Shown in pieces: positions 1 to 11,565 of a stretch of DNA of 64,000 nucleotides; the stretch's first letter is position 1, and each line of letters starts with the position of its first letter. The stretch comes from Ianthella basta. Taxonomy: Eukaryota; Porifera; Demospongiae; Verongiida; Ianthellidae. The DNA lies in assembly GCA_964019415.1 (NCBI GenBank), contig OZ025888.1:1637383-1701382 (forward strand), written 5' to 3'. The position numbers and the translations under genes are program-made. The notes below the pieces were generated by a model that was not told where the DNA came from, ran no database searches, and worked only from the letters and a program-made list of their open reading frames with translations.

Positions 1-3000
1 TCGATCTGATTCTTATTCTTATCCTAGATTAAACTGAGTCAGTCAATGTATACAGCAAATTCAATGATAATATTAAAAATCTTAATTTATATAATTTCAC
101 CATTTCAGAATTTGGCCTGCAAATTATGTGTTTGTTCCTCACACACCCAAAATTGTCACTAGCAGTGTAGCAGAAGATGTTTGCTGTTCCCTGTTGTGAA
201 GCAGAGGGTGTCCATGTCACAGTGATGTAAGATTCTCGGCTGTTGAGAACTGTGAGGGCAGATCTTGTCAGACGAGGTGGGGACACAGTGGAGATTTCCA
301 TAATACTACAAGTTTAAGACAAAGAAAGAGTGGAAGGTCATACTATTGCAATGGTGTGTCCATTCATTGACGTGTGCATTTATATAATCAATACCTGAAT
401 CGGAGTGATCAAGAATTTGGCTGAAAAGCTGAATGAATTTGACACTTAAAAACTGATACTATGTACACTAGTAACTGGTAGCACAGCAACAATATTACTG
501 CATGCATTTAATAGGATATAGATCCCGTTGCCATGGTAACGTGCGTCTAAACGATGTTTCTAAACGTCGTAGACACCCCGGGTGTTGTTTCGCGCCGTGG
601 TCTATTTCGTCTAGCCGTGTTCTAATTCGACGCGCGGCGTTCGCGCCTATGCTCTAAATAGCGATTTAGAGCATGGGCGTGGCACGCGCGTCGTTCGCGC
701 TATGCTCTAAATTCCGATTTAGAGCATGGGCGTGGCACGCGCGGCGTTCGCGCCTATGCTCTAAATAGCGATTTAGAGCATGGGCGTGGCTTGAGCCCGT
801 GGTCTATAGCAGAGAAGCTGCAGCTGCGATAACAATAGTAGCTAACTCCACAACATACCATGCACAGTTCGCTCGGCTTACTTGCTTCGTCGACAAACAG
901 GGTAACGCAACAATCCGGCATGCAGCGGCCTACGAACCAGAGCCGAGAAAGGAACTGGTTACGAGCTGGGAACAGGCTTAGGACACCGCTCTGGGAAACG
1001 CTGTGGCTGACGGGGCTGACAGTGAGTAAGCTTACGTTTAGCTTACGCGCCGCATACTACACTGCCGACCTTCAGGAACGTCTGCTGCGAGATGACAAAC
1101 CCAATAACCAAACGACGTTTTCTCGGCCATTGTCAGAAATTGCTAACTACTTCCGTAAGACGCGTGATGACGCAAGTACGAGTAGTTAAACTGATTCGCT
1201 GCCGCTCCTTGCCCAATCGTTGGGATCTATAACACTTAAATGCTGACCAAGAGGTGTCTCTGAAGATTTAGACACCTCTTGGTCAGCATTTAACTATTAC
1301 TTAGGGCACAGGGATTATTCCAGCTTACGTTGCAGCAGCTCCTCCACTCCTAGCAGTGATCTGTTGTGTGTAAGTGCTTTGATTAATGGTAATACAAGAA
1401 CCATCTGCTGGAGTAGTTCCCACAAATGTTGGAGCAGTCACACCAGGTGGGATGATAATCTGTTCAACTCGTACAAGGAACTGAACTGGCACACTACTCA
1501 TTGGTGTTGTGGATGATGATGAGATAAAGTCCTCCACTTGAATAGCAACAGCATACCAGCCAAAACTCCCATTGGCATTGTATGTGAGTCTGCAGTTGTC
1601 CTGAGTGTGACAGAGAACAATTGCTGTGTTATACTGATTTAGAAGTACACTAGGCAAATTTCACAGTGAAATTCTGAAAGACAGTTAGAGAGAAAATTTG
1701 AAGTGCTGAGCAGAGCCTAGCCTCATACCCAGGCACTAATTATCCGCAGTTGGCCTGAAACACTATGACCTCAATTCTTCCCACCCATTGCTCCTCAGTC
1801 ATCATGTACTTTCATGCAGACTATCTGTGACAATCATCCAGTGCAGCGCTCATCTACTTACAATATTTCATTTTAGCTTCTAATTATCTTCAGCTCGATC
1901 AACAAGATAACTGCAAATGGGCAGCAGAAGACTACAAGTGACTGGATCTAGCAAGAAGCTGAAATTATTCTGAGTACTATTATGAGTAATTTATCATATT
2001 CAAATACGTAACTACACCATACTGGTATACAGAAAGTGTGGTGATATAGAAATGTGTGACTGACTATGTTATCCTGCACTGATCACAACCATTCAATGCT
2101 GTTTGCAGAATGGGCGAGGCCTGTGAGATAGTCACCTATTTTTGTTTGCCACTGAAGCCAATGAAATTGCATGCCATTGGGTCATTATGAACGAATGATA
2201 TGGTTTGGTGATAGTGATTGTTAAGGCATACATCCAGCCTTTTACTAGTTAATAGGTAGAAGAAGCAATACCAACTTTAGACCAGTTACAGATACATACT
2301 TAAAGATGTTACCAACCTCATCAAGTGTAGCTGGAAAGGTTCGACACACACCGCCGCATTCCCCTTGAGCTGACTCAGCCCATCTGCACCGAACAATATC
2401 TCCATCAGCATCAGACACTGAGGAATTTGTAGCAACATTTTGTGCATATAAACCATATCATGGTGCACCAATGTCAATAGTTGCAATATGTAGCCGTACG
2501 TACTTAACAACGATTAATTACATGCGCTTACTTATAAGTTCCCAAAACATTAACTGTATGTGTGCGATAACGTGCATATGATGAAGGAGACTCAAGTAGA
2601 TTTACATATGCTTCCTTTATGTTACCTGGTATAGTAATAGAGTGTATAGCACCATGTCCAAGTCTGAGAATGGGAGAGACAGCAGTGGTGGGAGAAGAGT
2701 TGATCCTTCTGTTGTCTGTTCTTGGGGAAAGGTTCCCCTTGACACGGACCTCCCAGCTAGCACTACCACCTCCTTGGACTAGTGAAATCCAGCAGCAACT
2801 GGAGTAGCTATAAAGTGATAATCACAGGAAATATCTTAACTGCATGTTACAGGCAAGTTGAGTTTAGCACTTAGCAGTCCACAGACATAGTATCATTGTG
2901 CACGGATTAGACTAGTCCTTGGACTAGTCAATCCATGCACGTCCAATAAACCTGCAGATATTAAAATATCTATTTTCTGTTCAGCTTGAACTGAAAGAAG

Positions 3001-3576
3001 AGTTAAAAGACACCATATTATAGCATTTGTTGGGCACAAATGGCAAAATCACTGGGAAACTCACGAGGCTTCAAAGACTGTAACTCCACTGAGTGTCATT
3101 ACATTGCTGCCTTCCCCTGTAGACCAGTCCTCATGATCACTGTCACTGAAGTCTGTGCACTGGTACAGCAGTGATCCAATGCTTCCTGAACAACCAATGC
3201 GACAGGATAAGGTGCCTCCTACTCCAATGGTGGTGCCTGCAGACACTGTGTTGGCATCACAGAAAGTCCCACTATTCCAGCTTCTTCGCCAGGCAATACG
3301 ATGAGTAATGACAATCTAAAATAATAGTTCATCAAGAATGAGGAGGAATAATCCATATCATGTGCAACAGATAATATTATTCCCAGGAGTTTGCTAGTCT
3401 TAGCAAGCCTAATACAAACAAATATGTATTTTACTCACCCTGCCATCAAAATGTCCTGGGTTAGCTGCCTTCCACTGGACGATGGCCCCTCTGAAGTGAG
3501 TGGCTGAAACAAATTGCACAGCCACAATCATCAAGGTAAGGAGCACTTCCAGGTGAGGCAGAGATTTAAGTGCCAT
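1..3576 (-). CDS. Receptor-like ectodomain gene A1, 5' part (runs off left edge)
   Basis: Six exons are readable on the minus strand: 3576-3439, 3315-3065, 2807-2626, 2417-2317, 1600-1329 and 305-147, with GT-AG borders and consistent phases (0,2,1,0,2,2); about 367 codons. The start at 3576 opens a hydrophobic signal peptide ending near VSA, followed by the motif THFRGAIVQW and then THRIAWRRSW. Later blocks include SSCCWISLVQGGG, VSDADGDIVRCRW, WYAVAIQVEDF and SVPVQFLV, a beta-rich ectodomain I have met in other invertebrate surface proteins but cannot name. The last exon (SYITVTWTPSA) looks FN3-like. Exon order matches gene A2 block for block, so the missing 3' part may carry Cys-rich/FN3 cassettes and a TM helix; that is inference. 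ATG context has G at -3 and +4. Product function unknown; probably cell surface. Confidence 0.82.
631..790. repeat. Three tandem 53-54 bp units, each with an internal palindrome
   Basis: Units start at about 631, 685 and 738. Each begins with CG-rich sequence (cgcgcggcgttcgcgc), then an 11-bp inverted repeat atgctctaaat / atttagagcat around a 4-base loop, then gggcgtggc. The middle copy differs in the loop and lacks one base. Lies in an intron of gene A1. Confidence 0.85.
1236..1293. repeat. Perfect 24-bp hairpin with 10-base loop
   Basis: Arms 1236-1259 and 1270-1293 are exact reverse complements; the loop is ctgaagattt. The right arm and its flank (cctcttggtcagcatttaactattac) resemble 40308-40334, which argues for a short fold-back transposon (MITE). 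The size would also fit a precursor of a small RNA, but nothing shows transcription beyond its place in an intron. Confidence 0.8.
1601..2316. other. Intron 4 of gene A1
   Basis: About 700 bp of AT-rich sequence between two coding exons. I see no repeat, RNA gene or conserved frame in it. Confidence 0.6.
2898..2940. repeat. Near-perfect hairpin in intron 2 of gene A1
   Basis: Arms of 21 and 20 bases (gtgcacggattagactagtcc and ggactagtcaatccatgcac) pair with one bulge and one mismatch around a 2-base loop. Likely a small palindromic repeat; no RNA gene evidence. Confidence 0.65.
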
Positions 3577-4295
3577 GGCTCAAAGTCTGCTCCTCTGTAG
3601 ATGACTGTTAGCTGCAAATCCTACTATTACCTACTGCCTAGCTGGACTGCAAGCTGTCATTTTTATAGCCAAAGAGGCAACCCAGCACTTGTATGGATGC
3701 ATGTGTGGAAATGTGGTTTTGTAAACCACAATGCAATGCAACAAATGTTGCCATGGCATTGTGTACATGTCATCAACGATAGTAAAACTGCAAACAGCTA
3801 TATATAATATAAAGATTCTAGAGTCACATGCACCACACACAAAAACGGTATAATCACAGGACAACTCTGTTTCCTGAACAGAGAATAATGAAATAAGCAC
3901 AAGAGTATCAAGGCCAGACAGCCAAATGAATCCTATAGTATAATTATTATACTCCTACAATCCTACTACTTCTTCATAGTCTAAGGTAGTTAATCTAAGA
4001 ATGCAGATAATCTACCTTGGAAGACATCATACTCAGGCCCAAACAGAAAGAGAAATGGAAGCCAGTACAATCAAATACAAAATTATCCTTGAACTAACCT
4101 ATAGAGACATGTTAGAAAGCACTTTTGAATTGGTCTAGTCTGTTTTTCTATTATTGCGCATGCTTTATGGGCCACTACATGGCAGACATAGTCGATGACT
4201 AAATAAGACATACAGCACAGACTCAACAGTTTCCTGAAATCTGCACACATGGAAACTACGATCATGAAAGTTGGCACCCACTCCCAAATGTACAA

Positions 4296-4363
<68 letters not shown>

Positions 4364-5459
4364 ACGTGCACACTCACATGTACGCACATACACACACGTG
4401 CACACTCACATGTACACACATACACACACGTGCACACACTATATTTCTCCTTCATCCCTTAACCACATCCCTATATCTATACTCCAAATTCCTTAATATC
4501 TCTGACTTTTCAAATCTTCATGAATTCCCTCAAGTACCCTTGTGAGATTAACACTGGTGTTATGGTAGGAGGAGGAGTGGATCTCAACCAACTGGAAGCC
4601 CTTGTACATGTGAGCATGAATGCAATATCATCTATGGTATGGTAAAATTAATAGTGGACCCACAGCGTGCATGATACCACTCCACTCATGAATACTGGTT
4701 ACACTCATTATGCATACATACATGTACATACACAGTCTTGCATAAACACTCATGCATAGAGCATTTGAACAATCACTTGCAAATACAGAGACTAGCACAC
4801 TGGTGGTGGTGGGGGGTCAGGTCCTAAAACGTATGGCTCCAAAGGCCAAACTATCGATCTCCCTATACTTTAGTATGGAGTTGAGCTGCAAAGTGGGGGG
4901 AAAGGGCTTGCTCTATATACCCCTATAGCACACTGACACATATAAATGCACAATAATGAAAATGTTAATAACATTTTGTACCTATGTATTGTGCTGAATA
5001 TGAATGACAGTTGTTTCCTTCACACAAATGGCACACTTTTGTACAGGAGACACTGTATACAGGCAATGGGCTGGGCTGGGTGATCATGATTGGCTGTGTT
5101 GGGTGATAGCTGGGCTGAGTGATGGGTTGGGCTGTGGGGGATGTTCAGAATGCCCTCATTGATTAGATGAGACTTGTTTATACTATGACTACACATGGGC
5201 TGGTCCACAGTCTGCAACTGGTAAGCACACATGTTGGCAGAATGCTGAACATCCACTAATGATAGTGCAAGCAAATGGTAGAAATATGCATTAGTGGAAG
5301 TGTACCTGAGCTTGTCAAATTGTATAGTAATTACGTACAATCAGATATGCATGAAGAGGTCAAACACACAAATGTACACAGACTTGCTATTAAAATTTGA
5401 ATAGCAGTACACATACAGTGTCAATGTATGCACAGTAGTCAGTGCAGTGGGATTCAAAA
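3577..5459. other. Intergenic region upstream of gene A1
   Basis: Contains whatever promoter A1 has; no core promoter element is clear. It holds an (AC)n tract (4301-4356), followed by an imperfect tandem repeat to about 4440 built from gtgcacactcacatgtac, and a run of tgggctg-type motifs at 5065-5145. The open frames here are either low-complexity His/Thr or Cys/Val readings of the AC tract or unsupported. Confidence 0.5.
4301..4440. repeat. (AC)n microsatellite with adjoining minisatellite
   Basis: Pure AC dinucleotides occupy 4301-4356. From about 4360 two copies of a unit of about 34 bp follow, each containing cacgtgcacactcacatgta. Long open frames in both directions across this tract are artefacts of the repeat. 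Confidence 0.95.
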
Positions 5460-7770
5460 TGCTATGGCTTAATCTTGAGGTCCTATTGATTGTATCCCCA
5501 ACAGGAAGTATTCCAGAGAGGCTTCACACTGTGTTTGACAGCAAAATGGCAACAAAGATGATTTAAAGAGTTCCAAATCTGATGTTGTGAAAAGGCATGA
5601 CAGCGGATACAAACCCAATGTCCGCTAGCCCACCGGAACGAGCTGAGAAAGGGCAACCAGAAGCGAACAGGGTATTAATTAAAAATGGCGGGGTACGCAT
5701 GCCCACGGATGTCCTTTAAAACTACGCGCAACCTAAATTCGGCCAAAGCTAGTCTCGTGTACACCTCCGAGCAGACAGCTTGAGGTATTTTGAGGCTATT
5801 GAACAGTAATTGAAGTGAGAGTAGGCGGAAAACTACCGATCGTCAGCGGCATCGTAAAAATCAATCACGCGCGCCAGTGATTAACTACTATACAAGCAAA
5901 GGTAAATAATCTTCGACAAATGCAGCTTCATTTGTGTAAATGCATTGTGAATGTGAGTTGAGGAGACACTCTGTTTCTGTACATGACATCAAAACTAGTC
6001 TACATGCAAAGCTATGCTATGACTTAACCTTGAGGTCATATTGATTGCATCCCCAACAGGAAGGATTACAGAGAGGCTTCATACTGTGTTTGACCACCCT
6101 AATGTAATGCATTTTCTGCTGCTACTTCAGAAGCCATCAGCAATGATATTTCGCTTTAATGAAAGACAACAAAATGGCAACAGAGATGATTTAAAGAGTT
6201 ACAAAGCTGATGTTGTGAAAAGGCATGACAGCGGATACAAACCCAATGGCACTTGGAATAGGTTGTAAGGTAACCTGACCTGCAAGGACCTGCACAAGCA
6301 ATACAACTATATGGCTGCATACCCAAGAACAATAGCTACCTTACAGTCATTCCAAAGTGGTTGGGGTGCATCCCCTGTCACTGTTTGCATCATTAGTTTG
6401 CTGTACACAAAATGCCTTCCATTTGTGTTCACATGCCTACAAATTGCTTGCATGCCCTCACGTACACCTCAGCTAGAACACATGTGTACACCACAGCTAG
6501 AACAATACTATGTAGTATAGGGCCTGTGCATATAGACTGAAGCTATAGCTAGTACATGTCAACACACAACTGTGTACATACGTCACAGAATATTCTCATT
6601 CTATATACATCGTAACAATCAATCAGGCGACAGTCCGATAATTAGCTACTATTAGTATACGAAGCAAAGGTAAATATTCATAGACAATTCAACTTAATTT
6701 GTGTGAATGCATTATGAATATGAGCTGATGAGACAATCTGATTCTGTATGTGACATTATAACTAGTCTACATGCAAATGTATGCAATGGCCTGTTCCCCC
6801 TGCGTCTATGGTTTCAGTACACATACAAAATCACTGGCGGACAGTAGCCATGGTCCATACCATGTAGTGCAGGAAACATAGATGCAATTGACTGCCTGGG
6901 TGTTGTGATGGCTTCGAACCTGCATGAGGTGGCAGTAAATGATGCACAATGTCAGGGTGGTCAAACCCAGTGTGGAGCCTCACTGCATCTGCAGCATACA
7001 ATTAAAAATTAGCTAGACTTACTCGTTGCAAAAGGGATGGCAGCGGATGTAGCACGACTATGGCTGCATACATACCTGAAAAGCAATATAGCTAGCTACC
7101 TTACAACATTCCAAAGTAAGTGGGCTGTGTTCGCTGTCATGTCGCTTCACTATCAGCTTACTGTACCCAAAATTCCCTCCATTCTATAGTATACTCATGC
7201 TTGTAAGTGGCTTCACTATCAGCTTACTGTACCCAAAATTCCCTCCATTCTATAGTATACTCATGCTTGTAAGTCGCTTCACTATCAGCTTACTGTACCC
7301 AAAATTTCCTCCATTCTATAGTATACTCATGCTTGTAAGTGGCTTCACTATCAGCTTACTGTACCCAAGATTCCCTCCATTCTATAATAGTATACTAATG
7401 CTTGTAAGTGGCTTGCATGCCTCCCGTACACCATAGCTAGAACAGTACTAGCAACAGTAAATGATGCACAATGTCAGGGTGGTCAAACCCAATGTTGAAT
7501 CTCACTGCATCTGCAGCATACAGTTAAAAATAGCTAGACTTACTCATTGCAAAAGGGATGACAGCGGATGTAGTACAACTATGGCTGCATACATACCTGA
7601 GAAGCAATATAGCTAGCTACTTTACAGCATTCCAAAGTAAGTGGGCTGCATCCGCTGTCATGTCATTTCACTATCAGCTTACTGTACCCAAAATTCCCCC
7701 ATTCTATAGTATACTCATGCTTGTAAGTGGCTTGCATGCCTCACGCACGCCATAGCTAGAACAGTACTAA
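5460..7770. repeat. Array of diverged segmental duplications
   Basis: Several stretches recur in direct orientation: 5466-5625 matches 6025-6245, with about 73 bases absent from the first copy; 5870-6020 matches 6606-6780; 6300-6480 is related to 7045-7140 and 7580-7740; 6945-7020 matches 7455-7540. The best open frame is 6041-6268 (plus, 75 codons); its start follows a ccccaacag acceptor-like site and it contains ERLHTVFDHPNVMHF. I do not recognise it. The array may be decayed copies of one exon-bearing unit or of a transposon; neither is proven. Confidence 0.6.
7141..7407. repeat. Four tandem copies of a 66-bp unit
   Basis: Units begin at 7141, 7207, 7273 and 7339 with gt(c/g)gcttcactatcagctt and end with ...atactcatgcttgtaa; the fourth has a 3-base insertion (69 bp). 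Because 66 is divisible by three, an open frame reads through as a 22-residue peptide repeat (7197-7436, plus), which I regard as a by-product. Confidence 0.9.
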
Positions 7771-7787
7771 CAACATACAAATGTGCA

Positions 7788-8620
7788 TATCAGACAGCAC
7801 GGTAGTGCTGTCTATGTAGGGATGGCAGTGGTTGTTTGTATGCTGTAATACAAACGAAAAGCGCGCTACTCCTGAACACGACCGAAAACCGGTAAACGAA
7901 GCTTCCCATAAGGAAGCGGGGACCGAACAGTGCACATAACTAACCTTATATCCCAGCGAAGGTGCGCCTACATGTAGAGAGCACCCTCGACATTTCCCAC
8001 GTTTCGTCTTCGTCGTCTTCTTCTTCCTCTTCTACTACTTTGACAGCCGTAGCGCACGAACCAGAGAGACCTGGAGAATACTTCTCGCACCATATTGCAC
8101 CATTTTGGCTGGCTACATTCCTTTGTCGATTAAAAGGCGGCGCGAGTTAGTGTGGAAAACGGCGCTTGCCACGACTCCAGCCGTGTTGCTTAGCCAAGCG
8201 GACGGACGCCATTTTCAAATTACGTAATTAAACCGGCTGAAACCGGCGTGACTGGTGCCATTGCGAGCAGCTGCTTAAAGCTTCTGGAGGCTCCTATCAG
8301 TAGCTACACAAGAAGTTTAAATTGCTAGCTATATCACGCATCTTAGCTCCTGCTCCATAAAAAATGCAGAAACTAGGAATAATGAAAATTTTCTACAAAA
8401 ATTGTAAGGATGTAGGAATGGCATAAAAAAGGCAGCAACAAGTAAAGGCCGTTACACAGTGGATCATTAACCACTGTCCCTACATTCAAGGGTGTAGGAC
8501 TATATGGTGTGACATTCTTGCATGTAGGGACCATGGTTAATGCTCCTCTGTGTAGCAGCCTTTACTTGTTTCTGCTTGTTTATGCCATCCCTACATCCTT
8601 ACAATTTTTGTAGAAATTTT
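7788..8620. mobile_element. Composite non-autonomous repeat element, copy 1
   Basis: Starts with a short palindrome (cagcacggtagtgctg) and ctatgtagggatggca, and ends with tgccatccctacatcc, so the outer segments form inverted repeats around tagggatggca. The left segment (about 7790-8290) and the right fold-back segment (8385-8620) recur in the same order at 60827-62345. No transposase frame is present. The GC-rich left segment contains a pyrimidine-rich (ttc/gtc) stretch at 8005-8040. Family name unknown. Confidence 0.7.
8385..8620. repeat. Fold-back (long inverted repeat) segment
   Basis: Left arm from aaaattttctacaaaaattg to about 8490 pairs imperfectly with the right arm ending caatttttgtagaaatttt at 8620; each arm is about 105 bases, with a loop of roughly 25. 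The arms include aacaagtaaaggc / gcctttacttgtt and gtccctacattcaag / cttgcatgtagggac. Confidence 0.8.
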
Positions 8621-9415
8621 TTGTTATGTCTATAAATATATATACCTCAGTATATTCTCATTCTACTATATGCATGCAAATATACATACAGCAGTATAGT
8701 AGCTTTCATGAGCTTGCATGCGTGTAGTGACTGCTGCATTCTAGTTTGTATTTTAGTACTAGTTCTTTTACTCATTTTATAGCATGCAGAAGTCAGCAAT
8801 GCACATGATTTGTGTATGCATGCACACACAGTAGCATACATGTACACCTTTCTGAAGTCTACATGCATGCATGGTGTGCATATAGGCAGCTGAATGTCTA
8901 CTGTTCGATCGATGCCTGGGAATACGTGCAAAGAGAAGTGTTTATTCACCTTGCAGCATGCAAGCCAAGACATGAGCAAAGGGCAGTCCTTCATCTTGCT
9001 CCAGGCTGAAGTGATTTCCATAATATTATGATTCTAGCCTGAAACCCACAGCACATTTTACAGTTTGTATATGGCACTATGAATATCAATATTGATATTA
9101 TGAATATGATTGTAATTTCTTTACCTGGGTTAACAGTGTTGAGTAAGTCTGTTAACCTACAACTCTGTTAAACCATGTTAAATAAACTGTTATTGCAAGT
9201 TAACAAGGTCTTTTACAACTCTGGTAACTAAGGCAGTTGGTGCAATGATGGAATTGACATGATCTGAAGATCATGTCACAGCCTTTTGAATCCTAGCACT
9301 AACTGCAAATTCTGCAATGCACATGACACCAAGTACATATTGACAACACATGCAGTTGGGATAAGAGTTGCAGTTATGTACATGCATATACAATTGTGCA
9401 TACCAACACATGAAC

Positions 9416-9603
<188 letters not shown>

Positions 9604-11550
9604 CTCATGTGGGCAAGTAATGGTTTGGGCTGTGGGCAGTGTGAAGAGCAGGGTGTCAACAAAATGCATACAGTTGGAAAGGATGGTGTTGACACTGTGA
9701 CAAGGGATGGGCCATGTAAACATGCTAACAGATCTAGAATGATGAGAACACAGGTGCACTAGTGCATGGCCATTATAGCATAAGTATATACGACACATGA
9801 AATGTTGCAAAGTATGATTTAACTATGTGTAGACATACAATGTGAATCTTGCCTACATAATTATGTATACAACTTTCTATTACAGATATATATTTTCTAG
9901 TACATACAAGTCATATGCATGCACATTGCCAGATGGACAATTCTTAAAGCAGAGATGATCTGGTGAGTAAAGTGCTGGTTCAGTGACAGCACAGATTAGA
10001 ACATGCCCCACCACGGAAAGACTAGTCAAGTACATCCCTTGCATGAAGAATATCAGGCATAGCAAAGCAGAGCTATGCCATCCTAAATTCTTCTTGTGAT
10101 AACAAAACCACGGTCACTGTAGCACTTTGTAGGACATCGATCACCAACGTTATCCTAGTAATGAGCGTATACTATAGAGTATACTGTATACAAGAGTGAA
10201 AGCAGCATACAAAGCCACATTGGAGTGCACAGGTCGACGTCATTGCCAATAAATATGAAATATGCTTTAAAACTAAGATCTAGCGAGTCAAGAGCTTTCA
10301 GCCATTTTAATATTTCTTTACCTGCCACTGTAGCCAGTAAGGCATGTAAGCACAATTAATATATAGACATGGGATGATTCATGAACTCGGCGTCAACCAA
10401 ATCAACCAAGAGGAATTGTAAATAGCCTCTGTAGCCTGGTGTATATACTGCAGGGACATTGCTGTTGTACATGTACACACATACAAGCATGTACACACAC
10501 TCTGGCATCCATTAATCATGAGCATTGTTGCACGGGATGGCAGTGGCACTCCACTGAAGATGACCTTTCCGAATAGGGAGAGACTGCAGCCACGTCAAAC
10601 ATAGACAAGTCCTGACAAGGTAGTAACAACGCAAATAGTGCCTAGTCCTCTGTAAACATAGTTAACTGATTACAGTTAGCTTGTTACTCATAAAGCCATG
10701 GTTGGGCTTGCAGCCCAATATATAATCACTGAATTATGTAGCACCCCATAATGATCGCAATGCTGTTAACCTAGAATACACAATAGCTGAGGTGTTATGC
10801 ATACTGCGGTAGAGGAGTAAAAGCTGCAAACAGGAACCCATTTCCAGAGTCACCTGTACACAGCTGTGTTGTCATGCATTCAACAGTGCTCACTGGCAAG
10901 TGCAGATGACATCTTCACCTGTGGCCAATTACATTTTAAGATCAGATATATGACATACAAACACAGAACATAATGTTTCCTCTATACACAATGCATAGTG
11001 TACTGACATAAGAGCCTAAGAGAATTGGCAAAACCATTATAATTTATAGCAGACAATAATTCTGTCTCTTCAACATGGCCTACCGATTCTCTCACAGCTA
11101 CATTGCATAAGGTTGGAGGACCACTACACCTCAGTGTTTATGTAGACACATGACCTACAGCAGTATCAGGTAGCACATACAATGTTGACTTCCTGATAGC
11201 ATTGTATGACATGGCATGATCAATGCACAAGAGAGCTGATGCAAGCACTGCAGTTCATGCAGGCAGAGAGATAAGGATGACAGGTGACAGCCAATGCAGT
11301 CAACCCCTCACCAAGAGAAGGTTGGGTTCAATCACACTGACTGCATGCTACTTTCCGAAATTTATAATAGTCCAGCCCCTTAAAATGTGTGCACATCAAA
11401 TGTTTGCTTTTTTAATGTGCCTAAATGCCACTTAATTACTATAATTTGGGCAAGTGAAGAAACTCCCCTGGTAGTATATCAGGGATATTGTTTTTGGCTG
11501 TATGTTTAGCAAAGTGTCATGTTAATCTGAGACTGGGCACCCCAAATTCA

Positions 11551-11565
11551 GGGGGGGGGGGGGGG
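11551..11565 (+). repeat. Poly-G tract
   Basis: Fifteen consecutive G residues; a likely site of sequencing or assembly length error. Confidence 0.95.

Larger units (their letters stand above)
306..1328. other. Intron 5 of gene A1, with a GC-rich repeat island
   Basis: About 1 kb between the last two readable A1 exons. Roughly 530-1220 is much richer in CG dinucleotides than the surrounding intron and looks like inserted DNA. It holds three short tandem copies (631-790) and is followed by a perfect hairpin (1236-1293). Two overlapping plus-strand open frames (799-981, 860-1189) have no recognisable similarity and I do not call them genes. Confidence 0.6.

Noticed and set aside
799-1189. Two overlapping plus-strand frames in a CG-rich block
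   Set aside because: No recognisable similarity; they lie in an inserted repeat within a gene A1 intron.
4083-4545. His/Thr-rich and Cys/Val-rich open frames on both strands
   Set aside because: They are readings of the AC microsatellite; no complexity outside it and no splice or start context.
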